A stretch of DNA of 64,000 nt from Burkholderiales bacterium (GTDB lineage: Bacteria; Pseudomonadota; Gammaproteobacteria; Burkholderiales; Burkholderiaceae_C). How positions within the stretch are numbered: the first letter of the stretch is position 1; each line of letters opens with the position of its first letter. Location: positions 62,001 to 126,000 of the forward strand of contig JACPOK010000035.1 in NCBI GenBank assembly GCA_016191525.1, written 5' to 3'. The position numbers and the translations under genes are program-made. Shown piece by piece: positions 31,821-39,338 of the stretch. The notes beneath the pieces were generated by a model, which did not search any database, was not told the DNA's origin, and saw nothing but the letters and a program-made list of their open reading frames with translations.

Positions 31821-32078
31821 ATGCAATACACCGTCTCCATGAGTACACGGATGCTGGCGATAGCGGCACTGTGCATCTTTCTGCTTTGCGTACTGCTTTT
31901 CCTCATGGGCATCGAGTTGGGAAAGCGGTTTGCCGAGCCCGTATTTCCCCTGCCCGCGACGTCGATGGCGCTTCCCGCGGCTCCGGCCGCGCCTGCGGTG
32001 CCCGCGATGCCGGCGCCTCCCGCCGTTGCCGCGCCGGCAGTCCCCGCCATGCCGGCTCCTTCATTCGCAAAACCATAA
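31821..32078 (+). CDS. Small single-pass membrane protein with Ala/Pro-rich tail
   Basis: This 85-residue protein has one strongly hydrophobic helix (about residues 11-30, ALCIFLLCVLLFLMGIEL) followed by a tail of AP/AVPAMPAP repeats. It was not recognised. It lies 7 bp after the DUF4280 gene and 16 bp before the solute-binding protein, which also has a long Ala/Pro-rich linker. The topology is probably an inner-membrane anchor with a periplasmic tail; an internal ATG at codon 7 is an alternative start. Confidence 0.65.
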   Translation: MQYTVSMSTRMLAIAALCIFLLCVLLFLMGIELGKRFAEPVFPLPATSMALPAAPAAPAVPAMPAPPAVAAPAVPAMPAPSFAKP

Positions 32079-32094
32079 CGTATTGGGACTATTG

Positions 32095-33132
32095 ATGCGT
32101 AACTCACCTTATCCCGACCATCGTTCAAGAGCCGCAGGCTGGTTGCGTGCTGTCTTGCTGTCTGCTGGCATGATGACGTTAGCGGCCCCGGCTGCCCCTC
32201 AGGTTCCTGCCGCGAAAGTCGCCGCTTCAAAGCCCGCGGCTGCACCGGCCGCGGTGGCCTCTGCGGCCAAACCTGCCGCCTCTGCTGCAGCGCCGAAAGC
32301 AGCTGCATCAGCACCCGCGTCGGGTGCCGCGCAAGCGGTGCAGGCGGCGCTCACCATGTCGCCCGTCGCCGCGCTGGTCAGGGTTCCCGACGGCAGGCTG
32401 CTGGCGCCCGACATTGCGCGCATTGTGGCGCGAGGCGAACTCATCGTGGCGATGCTTGGTGTCGATACCCCACCGTTTTTCTACGAGAAGAACGGTGAAC
32501 TGGTGGGCCTGGAGGTGGAACTGGCAAAGGCCATCGGCAAGGAGCTGGGCGTCAATGTCCGCTTCAACCGGGCGGCCAAGAGCTTCAATGCCGTGGTGGA
32601 TACCATCGCGCGCGGAGAGGCCGACATCGCCGTAAGCAAGCTGTCCCGTACGCTGGCGCGCGCGCAGGTGATCAGCTTTAGCCAGCCTTACCTCAGTCTC
32701 AACCACGCACTCATTCTCAATCGCGTGAAGTTCGCGCAGTTTGCCCGGGACCGCGCCTTGCCCGAGGTGATCCGGGGCTTCACTGGCACCGTCGGCGTCA
32801 TCGGCAAGTCCTCGTTCGCGGACTATGCCAAACGCAATTTCCCCAATGCCAAGATCCAGGAATACCCGGGATGGGGTGACGTTCTCAAGGCGCTTGAGCG
32901 GGGAGAAATCATTGGTGCGTACCGGGACGAATTCGAAGTCAAACGCATCCTGAAGATCGACCCGACTGCCTCGCTGGTCTTGCGCACGGTCACGTTCAAG
33001 GATCTCGAAGACACGCTGGGTATCGCGGTGAGCATCGCGGATCCCGTGCTGCTGGCATTCATCAATGAATTCCTGGCCCAACGCAGTGACAAGCTGACGA
33101 CCAGCAAGGTCCTGGCGGCCATTGAAAAATAA
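32095..33132 (+). CDS. Periplasmic solute-binding protein, amino-acid (family 3) type, with Ala/Pro linker
   Basis: The 345-residue protein has a signal-peptide-like start (LRAVLLSAGMMTLAAPAAP), then about 55 residues rich in Ala, Pro and Lys, then a family-3 binding domain from about residue 105 (GELIVAMLGVDTPPFFYEKN, LVGLEVELAKAIGKELGV, GEADIAVSKLSRTLARA). This family normally binds polar or acidic amino acids for ABC importers, but no ABC permease or ATPase is nearby. Two DAACS symporters and an Asp/Glu racemase follow instead. The long linker could let it reach across the periplasm. Confidence 0.88.
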   Translation: MRNSPYPDHRSRAAGWLRAVLLSAGMMTLAAPAAPQVPAAKVAASKPAAAPAAVASAAKPAASAAAPKAAASAPASGAAQAVQAALTMSPVAALVRVPDGRLLAPDIARIVARGELIVAMLGVDTPPFFYEKNGELVGLEVELAKAIGKELGVNVRFNRAAKSFNAVVDTIARGEADIAVSKLSRTLARAQVISFSQPYLSLNHALILNRVKFAQFARDRALPEVIRGFTGTVGVIGKSSFADYAKRNFPNAKIQEYPGWGDVLKALERGEIIGAYRDEFEVKRILKIDPTASLVLRTVTFKDLEDTLGIAVSIADPVLLAFINEFLAQRSDKLTTSKVLAAIEK

Positions 33133-33146
33133 GCAGGGCACACACA

Positions 33147-34421
33147 ATGGACTTCAAGAAACTCTACGCGTTCGTCCTTAATCCCTGGGTTATCGTGGGC
33201 AGCCTTGCCGGCGGATTCGTCCTGGGCACGCTGTCGCCCCAAATGGCCGTGAAGCTCGGCTTCCTGGGTGACATCTACGTCGACCTGCTGAAGATGATTA
33301 CGTTGCCGTTCATGGTTTCGGCCGTGATTTTCAGCCTGCAGCGGCTGTTCCGTGAGGGCGGTACCGGGAAGCTGCTCGGGCGTGTCGCAACGGTTTTCTT
33401 CGCCTTCTCGGTGGCGGTTGCCATCGTCGGCGCGATCACCCTGTTGATCATGCGTCCCGGCGAAAACCTATCGAGCGCCACGATGCAGACTTTTGGGCAG
33501 ATCGTTGGCAGCGACCTGACGTCCAGCGATACCCTCATGAGCTTGCAGGGCACCGATGCAGCCAAGAAGTCGGTGGGGTTTACGGAGGTGCTGGTCAGCC
33601 TGGTTCCCGCCAACATCTTTTCCGCATTGGCCAATGGTGACACCCTGAAGGCGCTGGTGTTCGCGATGCTGTTCGGCCTTGCGGTGGGGCACGTCCCTAC
33701 CCGCATCTCTGATGGCCTTACCCATTCGCTGGAAACCATCTATCACTCGTGTCAGACGCTGACGCGCTGGCTGAACTATCCTTTGCCGATTGTGCTCTTC
33801 TGCATGAGCGCTGCGCAACTCGGCAAGACCGGCATCGGGCCTTTGCAGGCGATGATCCAGTTTGTCGTCGCGTTCTTCATCGCCTCGACCATCGTCCTCG
33901 TGGTGGCGTCGGTGATCATCTGGCGCCGGTCCAACAACTCCTTTGGCGAGGCACTGAATGCGCTGCGCGGCCCGTTCGCACTGGCACTGGCCACGCGCAG
34001 CAGCGCCACATGCATGCCTATCATGATTGAAAGCCTGGCCGACCGCCTGGGCTTTGCGCGTTCCCGCGTGGAATTGCTGGTGCCGTTGAGCGTATCCCTG
34101 CTGCGGGTCGGCCCCGTTGTCTACTACGTGTGCGCAACGCTCTTTATTGCCCAGCTGTACGGGCGGTCGCTGGGGCCGGTAGAGGTCGCGATCGTAATGG
34201 CGGCATCCGTGCTGGCCGGGTTCGCGTCGGCCGGCATGACGGGCCTGGTCACCGTATCCCTGGTAGGCATGACTTCCACGTACCTCGGCCTGCCGTTTGA
34301 AGCGGCCTTCATCCTTTTCCTGGCGGTCGATCCGATCTGCGACATGCTGCGCACGCTTGTGTTGGTGATCGGAAACATCGCCGCGGTTTCCCTCATTTGC
34401 CCGAAGCCGTTGAAGATCTGA
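33147..34421 (+). CDS. Divergent DAACS-family (GltP/DctA-like) symporter 1
   Basis: The 424-residue membrane protein belongs to the dicarboxylate/amino-acid:cation symporters. Hairpin-1 signature TRSSATCMP is at 283-291, and helix-8 motif D395-P-I-C-D399-M-L-R402-T403 keeps the Asp and Arg that bind amino group and side-chain carboxylate in GltPh (D394, R397). The sodium-binding NMDGT of helix 7 is replaced by LRVGP (319-323), and the position of GltPh D405 is Asn410. It probably moves an acidic amino acid, but cation coupling may differ from classic members. It sits 14 bp after the solute-binding protein gene. Confidence 0.88.
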   Translation: MDFKKLYAFVLNPWVIVGSLAGGFVLGTLSPQMAVKLGFLGDIYVDLLKMITLPFMVSAVIFSLQRLFREGGTGKLLGRVATVFFAFSVAVAIVGAITLLIMRPGENLSSATMQTFGQIVGSDLTSSDTLMSLQGTDAAKKSVGFTEVLVSLVPANIFSALANGDTLKALVFAMLFGLAVGHVPTRISDGLTHSLETIYHSCQTLTRWLNYPLPIVLFCMSAAQLGKTGIGPLQAMIQFVVAFFIASTIVLVVASVIIWRRSNNSFGEALNALRGPFALALATRSSATCMPIMIESLADRLGFARSRVELLVPLSVSLLRVGPVVYYVCATLFIAQLYGRSLGPVEVAIVMAASVLAGFASAGMTGLVTVSLVGMTSTYLGLPFEAAFILFLAVDPICDMLRTLVLVIGNIAAVSLICPKPLKI

Positions 34422-34431
34422 AGGAAGCCCG

Positions 34432-35148
34432 ATGTCACGAATAGGCGTCTTTGGAGGAATGGGTCCATCTGCGACGGTGGACTTCATGGACAAGCTCGTG
34501 CGCCTTACTCCCGCCGGGCGCGACCAGGATCACCTCCCGGTGATCGTGGCGAGCCTGCCCCACATTCATGACCGATCGCGCTCCATCCTTGGCGTGGGCC
34601 CTGATCCTTTGCCGCAACTGCTGCTTGGCATCGAGTTCCTTAACAAATCCGGCGTTGGCGTGATCGCCATACCGTGCAATTCATCGCACCACTGGTACCC
34701 GCAGATGTGCGAGCACAGTGCCGTACCCATCCTACATATAGCCCAGGCCTGCGTGGCGGCCATACCGCAGGCTAGCGCGCCAAAGGTCGCCGTATTTGCG
34801 ACGCGTGGCGCGCTGGCTTCGGGGTTTTATCAAAGTGAGCTCGCAGCACGCGGCATCGAACACATGGTTCCCGACGCCGAGACGGGGCAGGCGCTGGTGG
34901 ACCAGTGCATCCGCGACATCAAGGCAGGCCAGCTGGAAGGCGGAGGCAAGAATCTCGCGGCGGCTTTCGTGCTGGCGAAAGAACAGGGAGCCACCGCGGT
35001 CATCATGGGCTGCACCGAAATTCCCATAGCCGCCCGCTATGCAGACTCGCTCGGCCTGGAACTGGTTGACAGCTCGCTGGAGCTGGCCCGTGCCAGCGTC
35101 GAATTCGCGCTCGAGCGCGGCTGGAACAGGCCCGGATGGGATTCCTGA
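34432..35148 (+). CDS. Aspartate/glutamate racemase family protein
   Basis: The 238-residue protein has FGGMGPSATVDFMDKL near the N-terminus and both catalytic cysteines in context, PCNSSHHW (Cys82) and GCTEIP (Cys194), so it should be an active cofactor-independent Asp/Glu-type racemase. No signal peptide is seen, so it is cytoplasmic. It lies between two acidic-amino-acid symporter genes, 10 bp after the first and overlapping the second by 13 bp. It resembles YgeA/aspartate racemase more than MurI, so a role other than the essential D-Glu supply is likely (inference). Confidence 0.9.
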   Translation: MSRIGVFGGMGPSATVDFMDKLVRLTPAGRDQDHLPVIVASLPHIHDRSRSILGVGPDPLPQLLLGIEFLNKSGVGVIAIPCNSSHHWYPQMCEHSAVPILHIAQACVAAIPQASAPKVAVFATRGALASGFYQSELAARGIEHMVPDAETGQALVDQCIRDIKAGQLEGGGKNLAAAFVLAKEQGATAVIMGCTEIPIAARYADSLGLELVDSSLELARASVEFALERGWNRPGWDS

Positions 35149-36617
35149 GGCGTTTTGCCGGCAGCCCGCTGGCACTACTCGCCTGTCTGGTGGCGGGAGG
35201 CCTCGTCGGGCGCTTCGTTCCCGAAATGGGCGCCTATGCAGCTGTGTTGGGCCAGGTATATCTGGGTGTCGTCGGCATGGCAGCTTTACCGTTGCTCGTG
35301 GTGGCCACCTTTTTCGGTCTTCGCCAGACGCTGGCTTTGCCCCAGCCAGGCTGGCGGGTATTGATGATCATCGGGTTGGCAATCGTTCTGGTCGCGTTTT
35401 GCGCGGCGGTGGGCACGGCACTTGGCGCTCTCGCCAATCCCGGCAAAAACCTTGACTACTCCACGCGCGAGTATCTTGGAGCGCTGGTGCAGCAGGCCGG
35501 CACGGCTGCCGGCGACACCGAGATCAGCCTCATCAACGTCGAAGCCTCGGCGGAACCCAAGCTGGATAACTTCCTGTCCGATCTTTTTCCCGACAATTTC
35601 TTCCGCGCCCTGGTCGACGGAAAGTCGCTGGGCATCCTGCTGTGCGCGATCGTGTTCGGATTGGCCTTCGCCGCGTTGAGCAAAGCGCAAAACAGCTCAC
35701 TCACGGCGGTCTTCGAGGCGATCTACCGCGCGCTTGAAATCATCATTTCCAGGGTCAACCTGTTCATTCCCGTGCTGGTCTTCAGCATGGCCGCCTACTT
35801 TGTCGCCCGGACCGATCCGCGCGCCATCGTCGCCATGAGCAGCTTTCTTGGCTGGTTCCTGTTGCTGGCGGCCGTGCTCGCGGGGCTTGCCGTGGCGATC
35901 ATCCGCAAGCAGTCCGACCTTCCGGTGGGAGCAGTCCTGGCGGCGCTGAAGGCGCCTGCTTTGATCAGCCTGACATCGGCGAGTACGACGGCAAGTATTC
36001 CCGACACCATCGACGCGATGAGCAACAAGCTGGGATTCAGCCGCGGCATCGTGGAACTGGTGACGCCCATATCGTCGGTGTTCCTTCGCAGCGGATCGGC
36101 TCTCTACTACGCGCTGTTGACAACGTTCGTTGCGAACCTGTATGGCCGGACGCTGGCGCCAACCGAGTTGCTGCTGGTCTGCGCCGGCGCATCCATCGCG
36201 GCTTTCGCCTCCGCAGGGAACAACAGTGCCGCCAACGTCGGGTTCGCCGGCATGGTGCTCGCGATGCTTCAGCTTCCTGCGGAAGCTGCTCTCGCGCTGT
36301 TTCTCGCGATCGATGTCATCTGCGAAGGCCCCCGCAACCTGTTGACGGTCATGTTTGCTTGCGCCCTCATCGCACTGGTGTCACGGGGATTGCCGTCGGA
36401 ACGCCAAACGGCTGAAACGTCCGTCACGGTGGCCCTGGCGCCGATACGGTTCGCGTTTACCCGCGCTGACCTGCTGGTAGGCGCTGCTGGCTCGGTTATC
36501 GTGGCCATCCTCCTGGTGGTGCTTGGAATCGGTGTGGGCATGAAGCGGGGAGATGGCGCCGTAGCCCGGCCCGCGGCGCTCGGTTTGGACAATGCCGGCT
36601 TTGTGAAGAGATTGTGA
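35136..36617 (+). CDS. Divergent DAACS-family symporter 2
   Basis: This 493-residue paralogue of the upstream symporter has an extra C-terminal hydrophobic helix (about residues 450-470). Helix-7 NMDGT is replaced by LRSGS (317-321). The helix-8 motif reads D393-V-I-C-E397-G-P-R400-N401, keeping the Arg but with Glu in place of the substrate-binding Asp, so its substrate may differ from symporter 1. It starts within the racemase gene, and its stop TGA overlaps the tssJ ATG by one base, tying the module to the T6SS core by translational coupling. Confidence 0.87.
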   Translation: MGFLRRFAGSPLALLACLVAGGLVGRFVPEMGAYAAVLGQVYLGVVGMAALPLLVVATFFGLRQTLALPQPGWRVLMIIGLAIVLVAFCAAVGTALGALANPGKNLDYSTREYLGALVQQAGTAAGDTEISLINVEASAEPKLDNFLSDLFPDNFFRALVDGKSLGILLCAIVFGLAFAALSKAQNSSLTAVFEAIYRALEIIISRVNLFIPVLVFSMAAYFVARTDPRAIVAMSSFLGWFLLLAAVLAGLAVAIIRKQSDLPVGAVLAALKAPALISLTSASTTASIPDTIDAMSNKLGFSRGIVELVTPISSVFLRSGSALYYALLTTFVANLYGRTLAPTELLLVCAGASIAAFASAGNNSAANVGFAGMVLAMLQLPAEAALALFLAIDVICEGPRNLLTVMFACALIALVSRGLPSERQTAETSVTVALAPIRFAFTRADLLVGAAGSVIVAILLVVLGIGVGMKRGDGAVARPAALGLDNAGFVKRL

Positions 36618-37126
36618 TGAGAAGAAATCCCTTTATCGGATGGTGTCTGGCGGCCTTGGTCCTGTGTACGCTGGCGGGATGCAGCACGGTGACAAGCACT
36701 TTCGACAAGGTCATGGCGGCGGTCGGCATCAAGGGCACGCGCCTGGCCTGGAAAGAAGTGCTTATCACGGCGTCGGACGGCGCCAACTTGAACACGCCAG
36801 TAGCTGTCGATGTGGTTATGGTGCTCGAAGACGCTTCGCTTGAAAAGCTCGCCGCCTTGCCGGCCTCCAAGTGGTTCCAGACCCGCTCCGACATGCTCAA
36901 GACCTTTCCCGGCACCTACATCTACAAAAGCTGGGAGGTGTCCCCGGGGCAGACTCTCAGGCTCCCCGGTTCGGCGTTTGGCTCGCCAAGTGTTGTAGGC
37001 GTGTTTGTTTTTGCAGACTATCTGACTCCCGGCGACCACCGAATGAGGGTGGAGCAGCTGCAAAACGGGATAATTATTGAATTGGCGGCCCGGGGATTTT
37101 CCGTGCTGCCCTACAAGGCCGAATAA
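36617..37126 (+). CDS. tssJ: T6SS outer-membrane lipoprotein TssJ
   Basis: The 169-residue protein has a signal peptide ending in the lipobox LAGC and no other recognised domain. Its position directly before tssK and its size fit TssJ, which anchors TssM to the outer membrane. The ATG at 36617 shares its A with the stop of the symporter gene. Sequence similarity to classic TssJ is weak by eye, so the name relies partly on context. Confidence 0.85.
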   Translation: MRRNPFIGWCLAALVLCTLAGCSTVTSTFDKVMAAVGIKGTRLAWKEVLITASDGANLNTPVAVDVVMVLEDASLEKLAALPASKWFQTRSDMLKTFPGTYIYKSWEVSPGQTLRLPGSAFGSPSVVGVFVFADYLTPGDHRMRVEQLQNGIIIELAARGFSVLPYKAE

Positions 37127-37210
37127 TGCGCGGAGGCAGCTTGTACCCGTTTCACCTGAATTTGCCCCGGCTGGCGGCGCCGTTCCCGTCTCGCCAGCGG
37201 AAGAGTCGCC

Positions 37211-38539
37211 ATGTCTAAGCCAGTGCATGTGCCCGACCGTGTCGTCTGGCACGAAGGGATGTTGCTGGCTCCCCAGCACTTCCAGCAGGGGTTCGCCCGG
37301 GTGGATGCCCAGATCGCCTGGCAGACGCTGGCCGCCACTCCGTTCGGCTGGGGTGTTCGCAAACTCGTGCTGGATTCCGCACTGCTGCACGCGGGCGTGT
37401 TCAGGGTAACCTTGCTGGAGGCCATCCTGCCGGACGGGACCGGCGTGGTTTTTTCGGCGGAAGACCCTGCACATGGGACGCTCGAAATAAACCTGGCTCC
37501 ATTGGCCGAGGCGCTGGCTGCAGCGCCCATGAACCTGTACCTCACCCTTCCCATGGCGCGCAGCCTGCGTGACCGGGGAATACCTTCGCGGTTTCGGTCG
37601 GTCGCCTCAAGCCCGGTGGAAGACGAAGTTTCGGAAGCGGTCCCGGCTGATGTTCCGCGCCTGTTGCCCAACCTGGCGATTTCCGCAGGCGAGGTGCCCT
37701 CGGGCCTGTACGTGCATCTGCGGCTCGGAACAGTGTCAAAGGACAACGAGCTGATCAAGATGGGTCCGGAATTGCCGCCCCTCCTCGAAATGCCGAAGGA
37801 CAGCGAGCTGTGGGAGCGGATCGCCGGCTTCGCCGGCCAACTGCGGGCCAAGGCTGCCTTTCTTGCCAAGCAGACGGCGGTACCCTCGTCCAAGACCGAA
37901 GACCGGCTGGCATACCTGGAGCAAAAGGACCGACTGCGCAACTTGCTCGCCGGGCTCCCGCCCATCGAAGCCGTTCTGCGCACGCCCAGCCTCCATCCGT
38001 ACACGCTCTACCTGGCGCTTTGCGCATTGCTGGGGCCGCTTTCGATGCTCCGTCCCGGCGCGCTCCCGCCGGTGCCCCCGGTCTATGACCATGCAGACCC
38101 CGTCGCGACTCTCAGCCCGCTGCTGGATGGCCTGCAGGACGCATTGCGGGAGGTGAGCCAGGAATACCGCGAGCAGAAGTTCGAATACCGCCACAGCGCC
38201 TTCGAATTGGTCCTGCAGCCTGAATGGATCGGCGAGCGGCTGGTTGTGGGCTTGCGTGGACAGCCCGAAAAAGACCTGATTGCCTGGATGGAGGGTGCCA
38301 TCGTCGGCTCCCAGTCGGCCTATGCGTCGCTGCGGGAGCGCCGTGTCCTGGGCGCCACCCGCGCCCCCATCGAAAGCGCGGACGAACTCGGCGTGCGCTC
38401 CAGTTCGGGCTACGTACTATTCGCGATACAGACAAATCCCAGCCTGACTTTGCCAGGCCAACCTTTGATAATCAGCAATTCCGGCGAGAATGCCGCCGCG
38501 CAGCGGCCCCAGGAAGTTGTTCTTTTTGTCAAAGGCTAG
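37211..38539 (+). CDS. tssK: T6SS baseplate-membrane connector TssK
   Basis: The 442-residue protein begins with the TssK signature VVWHEGMLLAPQHFQQ and contains LYLALCALLGPLSMLRPG. TssK trimers link the baseplate wedge to TssL and TssM at the inner membrane. Confidence 0.96.
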   Translation: MSKPVHVPDRVVWHEGMLLAPQHFQQGFARVDAQIAWQTLAATPFGWGVRKLVLDSALLHAGVFRVTLLEAILPDGTGVVFSAEDPAHGTLEINLAPLAEALAAAPMNLYLTLPMARSLRDRGIPSRFRSVASSPVEDEVSEAVPADVPRLLPNLAISAGEVPSGLYVHLRLGTVSKDNELIKMGPELPPLLEMPKDSELWERIAGFAGQLRAKAAFLAKQTAVPSSKTEDRLAYLEQKDRLRNLLAGLPPIEAVLRTPSLHPYTLYLALCALLGPLSMLRPGALPPVPPVYDHADPVATLSPLLDGLQDALREVSQEYREQKFEYRHSAFELVLQPEWIGERLVVGLRGQPEKDLIAWMEGAIVGSQSAYASLRERRVLGATRAPIESADELGVRSSSGYVLFAIQTNPSLTLPGQPLIISNSGENAAAQRPQEVVLFVKG

Positions 38540-38557
38540 GGAGCGGAGGAAAGCATC

Positions 38558-39310
38558 ATGGCGCGCCAGGCAGCTGAAAAATCGGACGACGATCATCTGG
38601 TCAGGCAGTTTCGGGCCTTCTATGACGAAGTGTCGAAGGCGCAGCAGCGCGCGCTGGACATGCGCGAGACCGAGCCGGAGGCGGCGGCCCACAATCTCGA
38701 GCGGCACCTGGAAAACCTGATCGAGCTGCAAACGCTGGAGTCCAAGCGGGAGGGCAGCCGTTTCGAACTCGAAAGCATCGCCGATGCGCGCTACCTGAAG
38801 GCGGCGCTGGCTGACGAAATGCTCCTGAATACACCATGGATAGGCCGGGAGACCTGGACCTCGCACCTGCTGGAGGCCGCGCTGTTTCGCACGAGCATCG
38901 CGGGCGAGCGGATCTTCGAGCGTATCGAGGATGTGCTTTCCAGCCGTGAGCCCTCCCGCCGCGATATCGCGCGGCTTTATCTCTTCGCGCTGGCGCTCGG
39001 CTTCCAGGGCAAATACCGCGGGATGGAAGAGACAGCGCGGCTGGCCGGGCTGCGTGAAGAACTGTTCCAGTTCGTCTACCAGCGGCCCGCGGAACTGGCG
39101 GGACGCGAGCGCGTCCTGTCCGAGCGCGCTTACGCCAGCACGCTCTCCCATATCGCGCCGCGCAAGCTGCCCACGCTCAGCCGATGGACGGTCGGGTTCC
39201 TGCTGGGCATGGTTGCGCTGCTGGCGCTGTCCGAGATGCTCTGGGTCTGGCAATCCTGGCCGGTAAGGCAAGTGCTGCAAACCGGCAAGCTGGTGGAGGG
39301 CCCCAGGTGA
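38558..39310 (+). CDS. tssL: T6SS membrane-complex protein TssL (DotU/IcmH-like)
   Basis: The 250-residue protein has the DotU-type cytoplasmic domain (LADEMLLNTPWIGRETW, LYLFALALGFQGKYRG) and one C-terminal membrane helix (about 211-232). It has no OmpA-like peptidoglycan-binding extension, and no separate TagL gene is seen in the locus. Confidence 0.95.
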   Translation: MARQAAEKSDDDHLVRQFRAFYDEVSKAQQRALDMRETEPEAAAHNLERHLENLIELQTLESKREGSRFELESIADARYLKAALADEMLLNTPWIGRETWTSHLLEAALFRTSIAGERIFERIEDVLSSREPSRRDIARLYLFALALGFQGKYRGMEETARLAGLREELFQFVYQRPAELAGRERVLSERAYASTLSHIAPRKLPTLSRWTVGFLLGMVALLALSEMLWVWQSWPVRQVLQTGKLVEGPR

Positions 39311-39338
39311 AGCGGCGGGCCAACAACGGGGGTGCTCG

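Noticed and set aside
34432-35148. Racemase as the essential glutamate racemase MurI
   Set aside because: The motif context (FGGMGPSATVDF, PCNSSHHW, GCTEIP) fits the broader Asp/Glu racemase/YgeA group better, and the gene sits in an accessory module.
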